This document shows positions 23,421 to 32,109 of a stretch of 64,000 nt of DNA, in pieces. A program made the translations under genes and the position numbers. The notes beneath the pieces are model-generated. The model was not told where the DNA came from, searched no databases, and saw nothing but the letters and a program-made list of their open reading frames with translations. The stretch is from Laburnicola sp. R22_1. Taxonomy: Eukaryota; Ascomycota; Dothideomycetes; Pleosporales; Didymosphaeriaceae. The first letter of the stretch is position 1, and the number at the start of each line of letters is the position of its first letter. The stretch lies in assembly GCA_014281115.1 (NCBI GenBank), contig JACONQ010000017.1, positions 1,612,001 through 1,676,000 on the forward strand. Direction: 5' to 3'.

Positions 23421-25529
23421 TCACCCCCTCCCCTCCGCCCTCTCCACAAGCCCCCCATCCAACCCCACCGGATCCCAAACACTCTTATCCCCCCTCCTCC
23501 TCGCAAACACATTATCGCCCTGGAAATACACGACCACGCCGCCCGTCCCCGTCGCACTAGCCGCAATACGAAAGAGCGGAAACCCCGTCGTTTCGTCCTT
23601 TTGCCGCAGCGGTATGAGTAACAAGTTTTCTTCTGCGCACCACGAATCGACAATGTCCTTGAAGGAGATTTCTTCGACGTCCTGGAGGGCGGAGGTGCGT
23701 GGTGCGGGTGTTTTGCGCGGGGGAACGAACGGCGTGGACGGTGTAGGGGCGCGGTCGGGTTCTACAGTGGGGAGGGGAAGGTCTTCAAGTGTGTGAGGGT
23801 TGCCGTCGGTGTCGCGGTCAAGGAGGTCAAGCGCAGCATTGATAAGGTTGTAAGCTTGTATCCAGTCAGCTTCGAGGTCTGCGACGAAAGCGCCGAGGGT
23901 GTCGTCTTTCCACCATTTCACCCAGGTGGCTATCTCGGTGTACTGCGCCTCAGCGTAGCTAGACCAGGAGTGCAAGACGGAGTAGAAGTTGGGGAAGAAA
24001 GCGGAGTGGAGGACCTCGGCGATGATTTTGGGAGATAGGATGGTACGCCAGTCCAGGACGGCGGAGATGATGTCAACTTTTTGGTCGGCGGGGTCGATTT
24101 CTAGGCTGCGGAGATGGGAGGCTAGTCGTGGGAGGAGGTGTTTGACGAGCATCTGGTCGACGGGGCTGCCAAAGGCTTTTTTCCATAGTTGAATGCCGGG
24201 TATAACTTTTCTGTGGAGCGGCCATAACTCTAACACGGTACGCAGTTTTCCTTTACAGGCTGAGAAGATATCCGGATAGTACGGCAAGAAAGAAAATATC
24301 CACTGCGGGAGGGGTGGGTCCTTGTGTTTGATTGCTTTCCGCGGATTCCAGGAGTTTATGGCTTCCGAGCAGCGGAGTTCGATCTCTTTTGTTATTCTGG
24401 CCTTTATGAATCCGGGGAGAACGGGAAGCCAGACGTCTAGCATGTGCAAAAATGCTGGCGTGGAGTCTGAGTCGGGCTGGAAGCTGTTCACCATGGCGGT
24501 CTGAAGGTGCGAGAACCATGACAGCATCAAGGTCTCGTAGGGTGTTGTCGAGCGGCGACTGATGGACTCATTCCGACCAAGTGTAGGTGCTAGGACAGTA
24601 CGTCCAACCTCATGCGAGGGAATGCTGCCGGTTTCCGAGGTAGGCTCGATCATGCGCAAATCTTCTATAGATTTGGCAAGATCTTCCAGAGTATCTGACC
24701 ACGGATCCCAACCAGCAATGCGCCTCTCAAAGGTAGGTCTAATAACCGCAATAGCTTCCTTTTCCAGATTCCGTAAGGGGTATGCTTTCCGGAGAGACTT
24801 TAGACCTTCGATCAACTCGGGCCACTCCTTCGAAGGCAGCTCCTCCAGACGTGAGCGAATGTCGGCTAGCTCTGAAGTGGCGACCTCGAGGTTCTTGAGC
24901 TCGGCAGCCAGACGTTCACTCTCCAGATCAATGTTGGTCGCGTCTGAATCTACAGCTTCGGCAGCATCTGCGAAAGCCGCAAGTTCTCGTTGCACTCGGC
25001 CAGTCAGGCTCGTTTGAAACGCAGGTTGTTCACCGCGGAGGCTGAGAGACGAGGTATTGACCTGGCTTCCCGTTGCATCGACAATGTTCTGTAGCTGGCG
25101 GGGTACTTCGAAGCCGGCGGCCTTCAAGTCGTATATGGTCTTCTTCGGTCGCGGCGTGGAGGAGCTAGGAGTCGATGTACCCGAGGCCTTCTTGCGCTTG
25201 CGCCGCTGCCGTTCCTCTTCGCTAGAGTCGACGTATTCTTCGCCATTCTCCTGGGCGCGAAGCTTTGCCGCTCTGCGCGCTTCCTTTTTCTGCTGCTCGC
25301 TGAGCTCACTGACCGCACCCACGCCTCCTTTTGTATTGCGAAGCTTGACCTCGATGGGCGCAGTCATGCCCTGCCCCGACTTGCCCAGCCCCTCGCCCTT
25401 GTTCCAACCCATGCGCGCCATCAACTTGGCTCCGTAGCCTGAGAAGTGGCCTTCGGCGCCATCTTTGTCGGGCTTCTTCGTCTGCTTGAACGCCTGGCGG
25501 AACGATCGTTTCTTCGGCTGCTCCTCCAT
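23421..25529 (-). CDS. TFIP11: G-patch spliceosome-disassembly factor (TFIP11 / Ntr1-Spp382)
   Basis: Predicted 702-aa intronless protein. In the family, the G-patch activates the DEAH helicase Prp43 to release the excised intron lariat and recycle the spliceosome. The G-patch lies at residues 28-73 (GYGAKLMARMGWNKGEGLGK, then GMTAPIEVKLRNTKGGVGA). It is followed by a basic segment with RQRRKRKK, a helical GCFC/TFIP11 repeat region from about 190 to 560 (RAYPLRNLEKEAIAVIRPTF, YPDIFSACKGKLRTVLELWP), and the conserved C-terminal block SFKDIVDSWCAEENLLLIPL. The start at 25529 lies only 27 residues before the G-patch. The acidic TIP_N region found upstream in animal TFIP11 is absent or short. Confidence 0.92.
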   Translation of the reverse strand: MEEQPKKRSFRQAFKQTKKPDKDGAEGHFSGYGAKLMARMGWNKGEGLGKSGQGMTAPIEVKLRNTKGGVGAVSELSEQQKKEARRAAKLRAQENGEEYVDSSEEERQRRKRKKASGTSTPSSSTPRPKKTIYDLKAAGFEVPRQLQNIVDATGSQVNTSSLSLRGEQPAFQTSLTGRVQRELAAFADAAEAVDSDATNIDLESERLAAELKNLEVATSELADIRSRLEELPSKEWPELIEGLKSLRKAYPLRNLEKEAIAVIRPTFERRIAGWDPWSDTLEDLAKSIEDLRMIEPTSETGSIPSHEVGRTVLAPTLGRNESISRRSTTPYETLMLSWFSHLQTAMVNSFQPDSDSTPAFLHMLDVWLPVLPGFIKARITKEIELRCSEAINSWNPRKAIKHKDPPLPQWIFSFLPYYPDIFSACKGKLRTVLELWPLHRKVIPGIQLWKKAFGSPVDQMLVKHLLPRLASHLRSLEIDPADQKVDIISAVLDWRTILSPKIIAEVLHSAFFPNFYSVLHSWSSYAEAQYTEIATWVKWWKDDTLGAFVADLEADWIQAYNLINAALDLLDRDTDGNPHTLEDLPLPTVEPDRAPTPSTPFVPPRKTPAPRTSALQDVEEISFKDIVDSWCAEENLLLIPLRQKDETTGFPLFRIAASATGTGGVVVYFQGDNVFARRRGDKSVWDPVGLDGGLVERAEGRG

Positions 25530-25844
25530 ATGGGCGGCGGGTGCGCGGGTCGCGTGGGGATGAGGGTGCGCGAGAATGTGTTCCTCGGGCCGGTTCCGCG
25601 TGTCGGTCGAAGTAGGTGATAGGTATGCGACTGTTCAAGGCTTCCATCGTGAATTCGCTAGCGGAAAGCCAAGCTCCTCCACTAGTGCAGCGAAAGGGAC
25701 CGGGGTACGGCCCTAGCAGCAACGGCTGCTATTCTTGGTTCCGCAGTCCTCCGTGTCGTCTGGAGAAACAAAACAACAATCCAACCTTTCCCTTCCCCAC
25801 GCGACGTCCAGCACGTAGGGGCCGTGTCCGGCCAGCTCTACGCC
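25530..25844. promoter_or_regulatory. Bidirectional promoter, TFIP11 / 1074-aa protein
   Basis: A 315-base head-to-head interval holding both promoters. No specific element was recognised. Confidence 0.4.
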
Positions 25845-28800
25845 ATGGCCACCTCTGCGACGGCGCTGACGAATCCCCCGGCCTCGCCCCGGTCTCCTGA
25901 CGGCGTGCCGCCCGACCTCCAGCATCCGATGCCCGACCTGCAATCGCTGCAGGGCGCCTACGTGGGGAATATCGAACGCCTTGAAGAGCACGCCGAGCGC
26001 ATGAGCGAGAAGGGCTCCGATCTGGGCGAAGAGATACGCCGGCTGCAGCTCGAACAGAAGCTATCCGACAGCCGCCGATCCTCTCTCCTTTCCGCCTCCC
26101 TCGCCGACGAGCCCATACGACACGGCGGCACCAGAAGCCGCGGCGCCTCCACCAGCTCGCGTACATACTCGGTCAACGACCTGAAGAGCGCCACGCGCTG
26201 GGGAGCCTCTCCTGTGGGATCTCTGCGGTCCAGCATCTCGCAGCCCACGGCACTGCAGCGGCAACGCTCCAATTCCAAGGCCTCACGACTCGACCAGATC
26301 GTGCAGGCCGACGAAGAGGACGAAGCAATGCAGCGAATCGACGAGCACCCGCCATCGCCGACTGCGCAGCGACCTGCCAGCGGATCACAATCCCGCGAAC
26401 AGTCCCCGCCTCCCCCGAGTCACCGTTCCGTCTCGTCCTTTACGCGAAAGTACGACCAGATAGCGCTGGAGATCCAGAGAGAGCTGGATCAGACCATCAT
26501 CCACGAGCATGGCTACGACCATCCACAGCAGCCTGTGCGACAGCCTCCCCACGAAGATGCGGACTTCCCGGATCGGCCTCCTACAGCGGCTTCGACCGAC
26601 ACGACCCACAAACTACGTACGCTCTGGCAGGACTTTGATGGCACACATTGCCCAGATACCGTTCCAGAAGAGGAACCAACGCCGTCTCATGATGCCGGTA
26701 GTCGGGAGTCTTCATACATGAAGTCTGCGCCAGAACTGCCGCCCCAAGGAGCACCACCTCCCGATGATGGCATGGTCTTCTACCCCGCGCCCGTCCCACG
26801 GATGCTGAACCTCCCTCAACGGTTATCGAAAATTCCCGCCGCGAATATCCAGGCAAGGCGACGGACGCAGCTCCTGGAGTCGATGCAGAGTGAGAATCGA
26901 AAGTCTGCTCCTTGGCTCTCCGAAATGGGTGGAGAGGCACCAAAGGCCAACAGGAGAAGCAGGAACTTGGCCAATCTACCTCCCCAGCTGCGAGCGAGCG
27001 CATACTTTGATCAACCTGCGCCTCTCCAGGAATTTGAAGTGAAGGGGGAGTCGGCCCAAGACACGTTGGACAACATCCTTGAAGCCTCCGCACATGCTCC
27101 GGTGTCTGCTTTCACTGATCATCCATTTGCGGGGCACGTGGGTGATGAGGTGTACGGAAAAGAACAGCATAAACGGACAGGTTCGAAAGCGAATGAGCTT
27201 GAAAAGGCTGAGGCACGCAAGAGTCGCAACTCTTTGAACCTTCTAGATACGCGGCGGAACTCGAGTGGTGACGCGCTGAACAAGCTCAAGAAACGCAACA
27301 GTTCAGCAGATCTGAATCTACTGACAGTACGCGCTACTGAAAGCCGGATGAGCCTGGGTGCCGAGCTCGATCACCCTGACCCGGATGCGAGGGGCCCCGA
27401 TCTTGAAGATGAGCATACGCCCAATGGACGCTCGATCAATGGCGACGATGAACACCTCGACGACGAGTCGGAGGGAGAGGAAGGGGAACCTGAGGAGTAT
27501 TTTGGTGCACCGACGACTTTGCTCGCCGAGTTGCAAATGCGTAAAGCGCAGCAGAAAAGCCGCAATCTGACGGCTGCTACGGCATTTCCGAACGGCATGC
27601 ATTCTACTCTGCTGCAGCTTGATGCCGTCGCAGAAATTGAAAGGAAAAAGCGCAAGAACCAGAAGGTCAATCTTGCTTGGGAGGCGCAAGGTCCGCCGGC
27701 CGAAGACGACGACTCTGATGATGATGTACCCCTCGGAATGTTATTCCCCGGCCATGACGGTCTAGTCAACAAGAAGCAAGGAACAAATGCAAGAGAACCG
27801 GATTGGGATCGGCCATTGGGACTGATGGCCCAACGCGAGCTAGAGAACAATGAGCCTCTGAACCAGAGACGAAATCGACTCTTGGGCAAGCGAGACACCA
27901 AGACTTTCGACCCAGCTAAACGAAACACGCAGTTCACAGAATTCAACCGTCATAGCCAGCAGCATCTCGCCGTTCCAACGTCAACAACGCCTCAACCCGA
28001 GTCGGAAGAGGACGAAGGCGAAACTCTTGCTCAGCGCATGCGTCGCATCAGAGGCGAACATGCTCTCGATGAGGCAATCAGCGACGTGCGGAAAAGCACT
28101 GTGAGCAACGACTTCGCTGCCGAGATGATGAGCCAGTTCGGCATGAACGACGTCGAGAAGAAGCCCGCAGCCTCGCCGGCCAACGATGGCGAAGAAGAAA
28201 CCCTGGGCCAACGACGAGCTCGTCTACAGGCAGAAGCACACTCCAGAGGCGACGCCAACCCGCACGCCAGCCGCCCTCCGCTCCAAACCTCCATGTCCAT
28301 GGCCGACATCCTCGGCGCCCACCCCATCGATCCCAACAACTCGGCACGCAAAGTCTCAAACGAACAGCTCATGTCTGCGTTACCACAGGGCAGTCTACTG
28401 CGCCAGAACGCAGAGAAGCAAGAACGAAGCCGAGCGACCCGTCTGGATCTCAACCGGCGGACCTCAAGCTACAACGCCCTGGACCAACCGCTGCTAGGAG
28501 ACGACATTGGCAAAGTCCCCGAAGACCAGCCCCTCGGCGCGAAAATCCAAGCGTACAGGGACAAGATGGCCGGTGCGACGCCTATGACTGCGCCCGCGGG
28601 TATGGGCATGAGTGCACCGTCCATGACGTTCAATGGCGGTGCCATGCCCGGCGTTAATCCTTCCATGTCGGCACTGCATCTCCCCGCCGGCCGCGACTCG
28701 TTCTATCCGCAGGCTCCTCAGCCTATGGCGCCGATGATGGGTATGGGCATGGGCATGAACATGACGCCCCAGCAGCAAATGATGGCTATGAACATGAATA

Positions 28801-29069
28801 TGAACATGATGGGCGGCAATGTCCCCATGGGCATGAACCACCCCGACATGCGGCAGTCTTCCATGGTCAATCTACCCAATACTATGCAAATGGGCGGTAT
28901 GGGCATGGGTATGAACATGGGTATGAACATGGGTATGAACATGAATATGAATATGCCGATGTCGATGCCCATGCCGATGGGCATGCCGCAGACGATGATG
29001 GTAGAGCCGCCCATGGATCCGAGACAGAGGGAGCAGATTGATCGGTGGAGGTCGGGCGTTATGCATTAA
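25845..29069 (+). CDS. Unrecognised 1074-aa disordered protein with Met-rich C-terminus
   Basis: A single open frame from the ATG at 25845; the frame upstream starts only at a GTG. I do not recognise a named family. The N-terminus has a predicted coiled coil (NIERLEEHAERMSEKGSDLG). The middle is low-complexity and rich in Ser, Arg, Glu and Pro. Three related short motifs suggest a repeated interaction element: GETLAQRMRRIRGEHA, EETLGQRRARLQAEAH and RPLGLMAQRELENNEPL, with DDDVPLGMLFPGHDGL nearby. From about residue 960 the protein becomes Met/Gly/Asn-rich in MGMGMNM-type repeats. It then ends in PPMDPRQREQIDRWRSGVMH, which looks like a conserved terminal motif. No membrane segment or signal peptide is seen. 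Confidence 0.88.
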   Translation: MATSATALTNPPASPRSPDGVPPDLQHPMPDLQSLQGAYVGNIERLEEHAERMSEKGSDLGEEIRRLQLEQKLSDSRRSSLLSASLADEPIRHGGTRSRGASTSSRTYSVNDLKSATRWGASPVGSLRSSISQPTALQRQRSNSKASRLDQIVQADEEDEAMQRIDEHPPSPTAQRPASGSQSREQSPPPPSHRSVSSFTRKYDQIALEIQRELDQTIIHEHGYDHPQQPVRQPPHEDADFPDRPPTAASTDTTHKLRTLWQDFDGTHCPDTVPEEEPTPSHDAGSRESSYMKSAPELPPQGAPPPDDGMVFYPAPVPRMLNLPQRLSKIPAANIQARRRTQLLESMQSENRKSAPWLSEMGGEAPKANRRSRNLANLPPQLRASAYFDQPAPLQEFEVKGESAQDTLDNILEASAHAPVSAFTDHPFAGHVGDEVYGKEQHKRTGSKANELEKAEARKSRNSLNLLDTRRNSSGDALNKLKKRNSSADLNLLTVRATESRMSLGAELDHPDPDARGPDLEDEHTPNGRSINGDDEHLDDESEGEEGEPEEYFGAPTTLLAELQMRKAQQKSRNLTAATAFPNGMHSTLLQLDAVAEIERKKRKNQKVNLAWEAQGPPAEDDDSDDDVPLGMLFPGHDGLVNKKQGTNAREPDWDRPLGLMAQRELENNEPLNQRRNRLLGKRDTKTFDPAKRNTQFTEFNRHSQQHLAVPTSTTPQPESEEDEGETLAQRMRRIRGEHALDEAISDVRKSTVSNDFAAEMMSQFGMNDVEKKPAASPANDGEEETLGQRRARLQAEAHSRGDANPHASRPPLQTSMSMADILGAHPIDPNNSARKVSNEQLMSALPQGSLLRQNAEKQERSRATRLDLNRRTSSYNALDQPLLGDDIGKVPEDQPLGAKIQAYRDKMAGATPMTAPAGMGMSAPSMTFNGGAMPGVNPSMSALHLPAGRDSFYPQAPQPMAPMMGMGMGMNMTPQQQMMAMNMNMNMMGGNVPMGMNHPDMRQSSMVNLPNTMQMGGMGMGMNMGMNMGMNMNMNMPMSMPMPMGMPQTMMVEPPMDPRQREQIDRWRSGVMH

Positions 29070-30048
29070 CCCCCTTCTTTTTCTTCTTCTTTTGTTTTTA
29101 CGAAGGAGGAGGCGAGGGGGGACTGGTTTGCTGAGTGGCGTGGCATTTAGCGTTTCTATGACTTTTCGTTTTTTGAGGGGGGCATTGTGCAGCGTTCGTC
29201 TTTTTCTCTCTGTTTTTCCTGTGAGTATGGGGGTTGCGGGTGTGTGTGCGGAGGTAGAGCATGCTTCTTGTAGTGTGGCATAATGTGGCGCGGCGTTTGA
29301 ATGGGAGTGTGGGAGTTGGGTGGTTCGCATAGCGTGGGTATATGATGTTCACATGGACGTGGACGTGGGAATACGTCCATGGGTAATGAACGTTTGGGTA
29401 TATAATATAATTATAGTAGGTACGGTACCCTGAGGCTATCTAAGTAGCATACATCGTCGTAATGAAGCATGTAGTAGAGTGAATTATTCTCAATTTCCCG
29501 ATTAATCGACAAGTCAAGTCTTGTCCTAGACGTTCAAGCTTGACGGACTATGCAACGATGAATCTTTATATCCAAAAAGAAAACTTCGCGCATTTTCGCC
29601 ATCACAAGAACCATCCGGAAGAAACACATCGTTTAATTTGATTTCATTATTACTGCTACGCAGAGCAATGGCCAAAGAAGCGCAAACGCCATATCCCCAT
29701 AAGCCGGCTGTGTACCTGGTATAATATCCCCGTGCTCACTACCCAACCGAACCCTACCCAACCCAACTGGCCATACGCAGTCGGAAAACCAAGGGGTCTC
29801 CATCCAAAAAAGAAAAACCTAATATCCCATCCATCCTACCCAATACACAACTACATCGATATCACCATTACAATAATCCCACCACATGTATGTATGCGCC
29901 GCTTCGATTCGATCTAGTCTCGTCATCAAGACAAGTCACTCGGCGCCGTCCTCCCGCGCTCCGCATCCTGATAATACGCAGTCTTGCTCTCCGGGCGGGT
30001 ATTCCACGACTTCTCCCACGAGGAGACGCTGTTCCACCAGTAGGGCTC
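29070..30048. other. Convergent intergenic region
   Basis: About 980 bases between the 1074-aa protein and the MARVEL gene. The left part is T/G-rich 3' flank, and the right part is A/C-rich. Frames here are short and unlike proteins. Nothing else is seen. Confidence 0.5.
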
Positions 30049-30756
30049 CTAGACCTGGCTCATGGCGGGGCCGCGACGGATGCCGCCGCGGAGATTGGCG
30101 CTGCTGGCGTTGCCGGACATGATGGAGAAGACGAGCGAGGCGACGAAGGCGGCCCAGCCGAACCAGAAGAAGGCGGTCGAGGCTTGCGCTTCGCGGCAGC
30201 GCTTTTCCGTGTTGGGCGAGCCGTTGGTGATGAAGTTGGAGCGGGTGTAGGACTGGTTGGTGGGTGTTAGTTAGCTTGTTGGCCGGTGGAGGTGCGGATG
30301 GGACAGCATGACGCCAACAGGTGGCGTGGGGCGGAATTGTTGGGTAGTAGGTGAGATGAGATTGTTGGGCATGGGATAGAAGCGAACGTACACTGTTGCT
30401 GCAGCTCTCGACGTGCAGATATGCGGCTGTTGCGACGGCGGCGACGAACCAGAAGAGGACGTTGAACGCGTCCAGCGTGACGCTCACGACGGGGATGTTG
30501 TAGCCGTCGAGGAAGGATGTGGGGAGCAGGTAGAGGAGCGAGAGCAGGCCGAATGTCGCTACGAACATGTCGTAGTTGACCATTGCGGGGTTGCCTGCGA
30601 CGGCCGTTGCGATCATGTTACCGACGAGCGACATGATGATCACGGTGCATAGCATCTGCGTATCCGCGCGTTAGCCATTCATTGCGCGACTAGATAGACG
30701 CAAGATTCACATACCTGGAAGGCTCGCAGGCCGATGTTCAAAGCTTTCGACACCAT
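30049..30756 (-). CDS. MARVEL-domain membrane protein (fungal NCE102-like)
   Basis: Predicted 169 aa with four membrane helices. Exons are 30715-30756, 30392-30655 and 30049-30252. Introns are 30656-30714 (GTATGT..CGCAG) and 30253-30391 (GTACGT..ACCAG). The start gives MVSKALNIGLRAFQ, joined to MLCTVIIMSLVGNMIA in helix 1. Helices 2 and 3 are in FVATFGLLSLLYLLP and LFWFVAAVATAAYLHV, and helix 4 in FFWFGWAAFVASLVFSIM. The tail RRGPAMSQV matches the usual ending of these small fungal membrane proteins. In the family, NCE102 sits in eisosome-associated membrane domains; the specific role of this paralogue is unknown. Confidence 0.9.
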
Positions 30757-32072
30757 TGTGAGGAATTAATTGAGCTGTGGGGGAACTCGATATGGTAATT
30801 ATTCTGTGTCGGATATCGATGATGCGCGGACAATGGACGTCTTCTGCTACCCGAGAGTCAGGATATAGACAAGGCGTGCGTGGTGGGGAAAGTGAAGCGC
30901 AAGGGAAAAGGTGGTGTAGACAAGACGATAGATGATAGATGGTGGAGTGTGGCTGCCGTATATGAGAGTCCGCGGGTGTCAGCGGGCGGCTCTTTGCGGT
31001 TGTATAGCATACGCTGCTGGGTGAAAGTGCCCTACGTCACCCGCGGCCACCAACGGCCAGCGAATGGCACCAGTGATGGCAGGCGCACTGGCTGCTTCGG
31101 ATCGTCACTTACCTGGCGCTAGCGACAAAACACACCGTAAACAGCAGTTGCAAGAAGGTTGGAAAGGTGTGTAGGATGTGCAGAGAAGTTGCAAGAGATG
31201 AGCGGCGTATGAATACAAAAAGCCGTACGAAGGCTGGCGTTGTTATCGGCCATGGTGCCGTTACTGTGGCAGTGAGCGCTGGTTGATTCGGCAACGAGAC
31301 TGATGATGCAGCCGACGGCAAGGATGTCATCGACCCATCGCGCCATGCTCCCCATCGAAGCCACGCTACCCTTTCTTCCGACGACGAACTACTGCCGCCA
31401 CGCTGCATAGGGCGCCGCGGGATCTCTGACTGGCTAGCATGACGAACGGGGCGAACTGTTGAGCTTTGGATCACCGAACGCCGGCGCCCGCATCTGCGCT
31501 ATCGTCCCTGATATGAGCAGGATTCTGCGTGGTGATTACTGTATCAAGCGTGTTGCTCATCATCCTGAGCGCGCTGGGTATATGTAGCATAATAAGCAAC
31601 AATAGTAGAAGACGTTGTTTACTTTAGCCAGATCGAGCGTCGTCGTGAATTGAGGCTTTGAAATTCCAGATCCGGAAGAGCAACACCGCCCGTGAAACTC
31701 GGTGGCTGCTCTAAGTAACATGTCCTGCATGATAGTTGGTGATCTGGTGAATCTGTAGCTGATTGTTAGGAAGTGGTCTGAGTTACAAGAGTTACAATGG
31801 GACATTGCTTTGGTCTGAGAGAATTGCTATTCGTATTGCCTATCATGGGGCAAATCACCCCCTATCTTTATGCGTAGCCATCTATCTTCCGCCAAGCTCC
31901 CCCCGAGAAGGCTCATCTTCCTTCAAGAAATGTCCCACCCGTATCTGTATTGCAAAGACAAGAGTCTCAGTCTGAGCCACTTTTCGAGATGGGCCGCCTC
32001 AAACCCGTCACTGCCGGAGCAGGAGGGTAATCAGCTGATTGCTCTTCGACTTGTGGCAATGCCTACGTTTAT

Positions 32073-32109
32073 CACCCTTCCGTACCATGGACAAGGCTTC
32101 GGAAGGGTG
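32073..32109. repeat. Perfect 10-bp inverted repeat with 17-nt loop
   Basis: CACCCTTCCG at 32073-32082 is followed 17 bases later by its exact reverse complement CGGAAGGGTG at 32100-32109. It sits in the gene-poor interval with no gene next to it. Confidence 0.8.
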
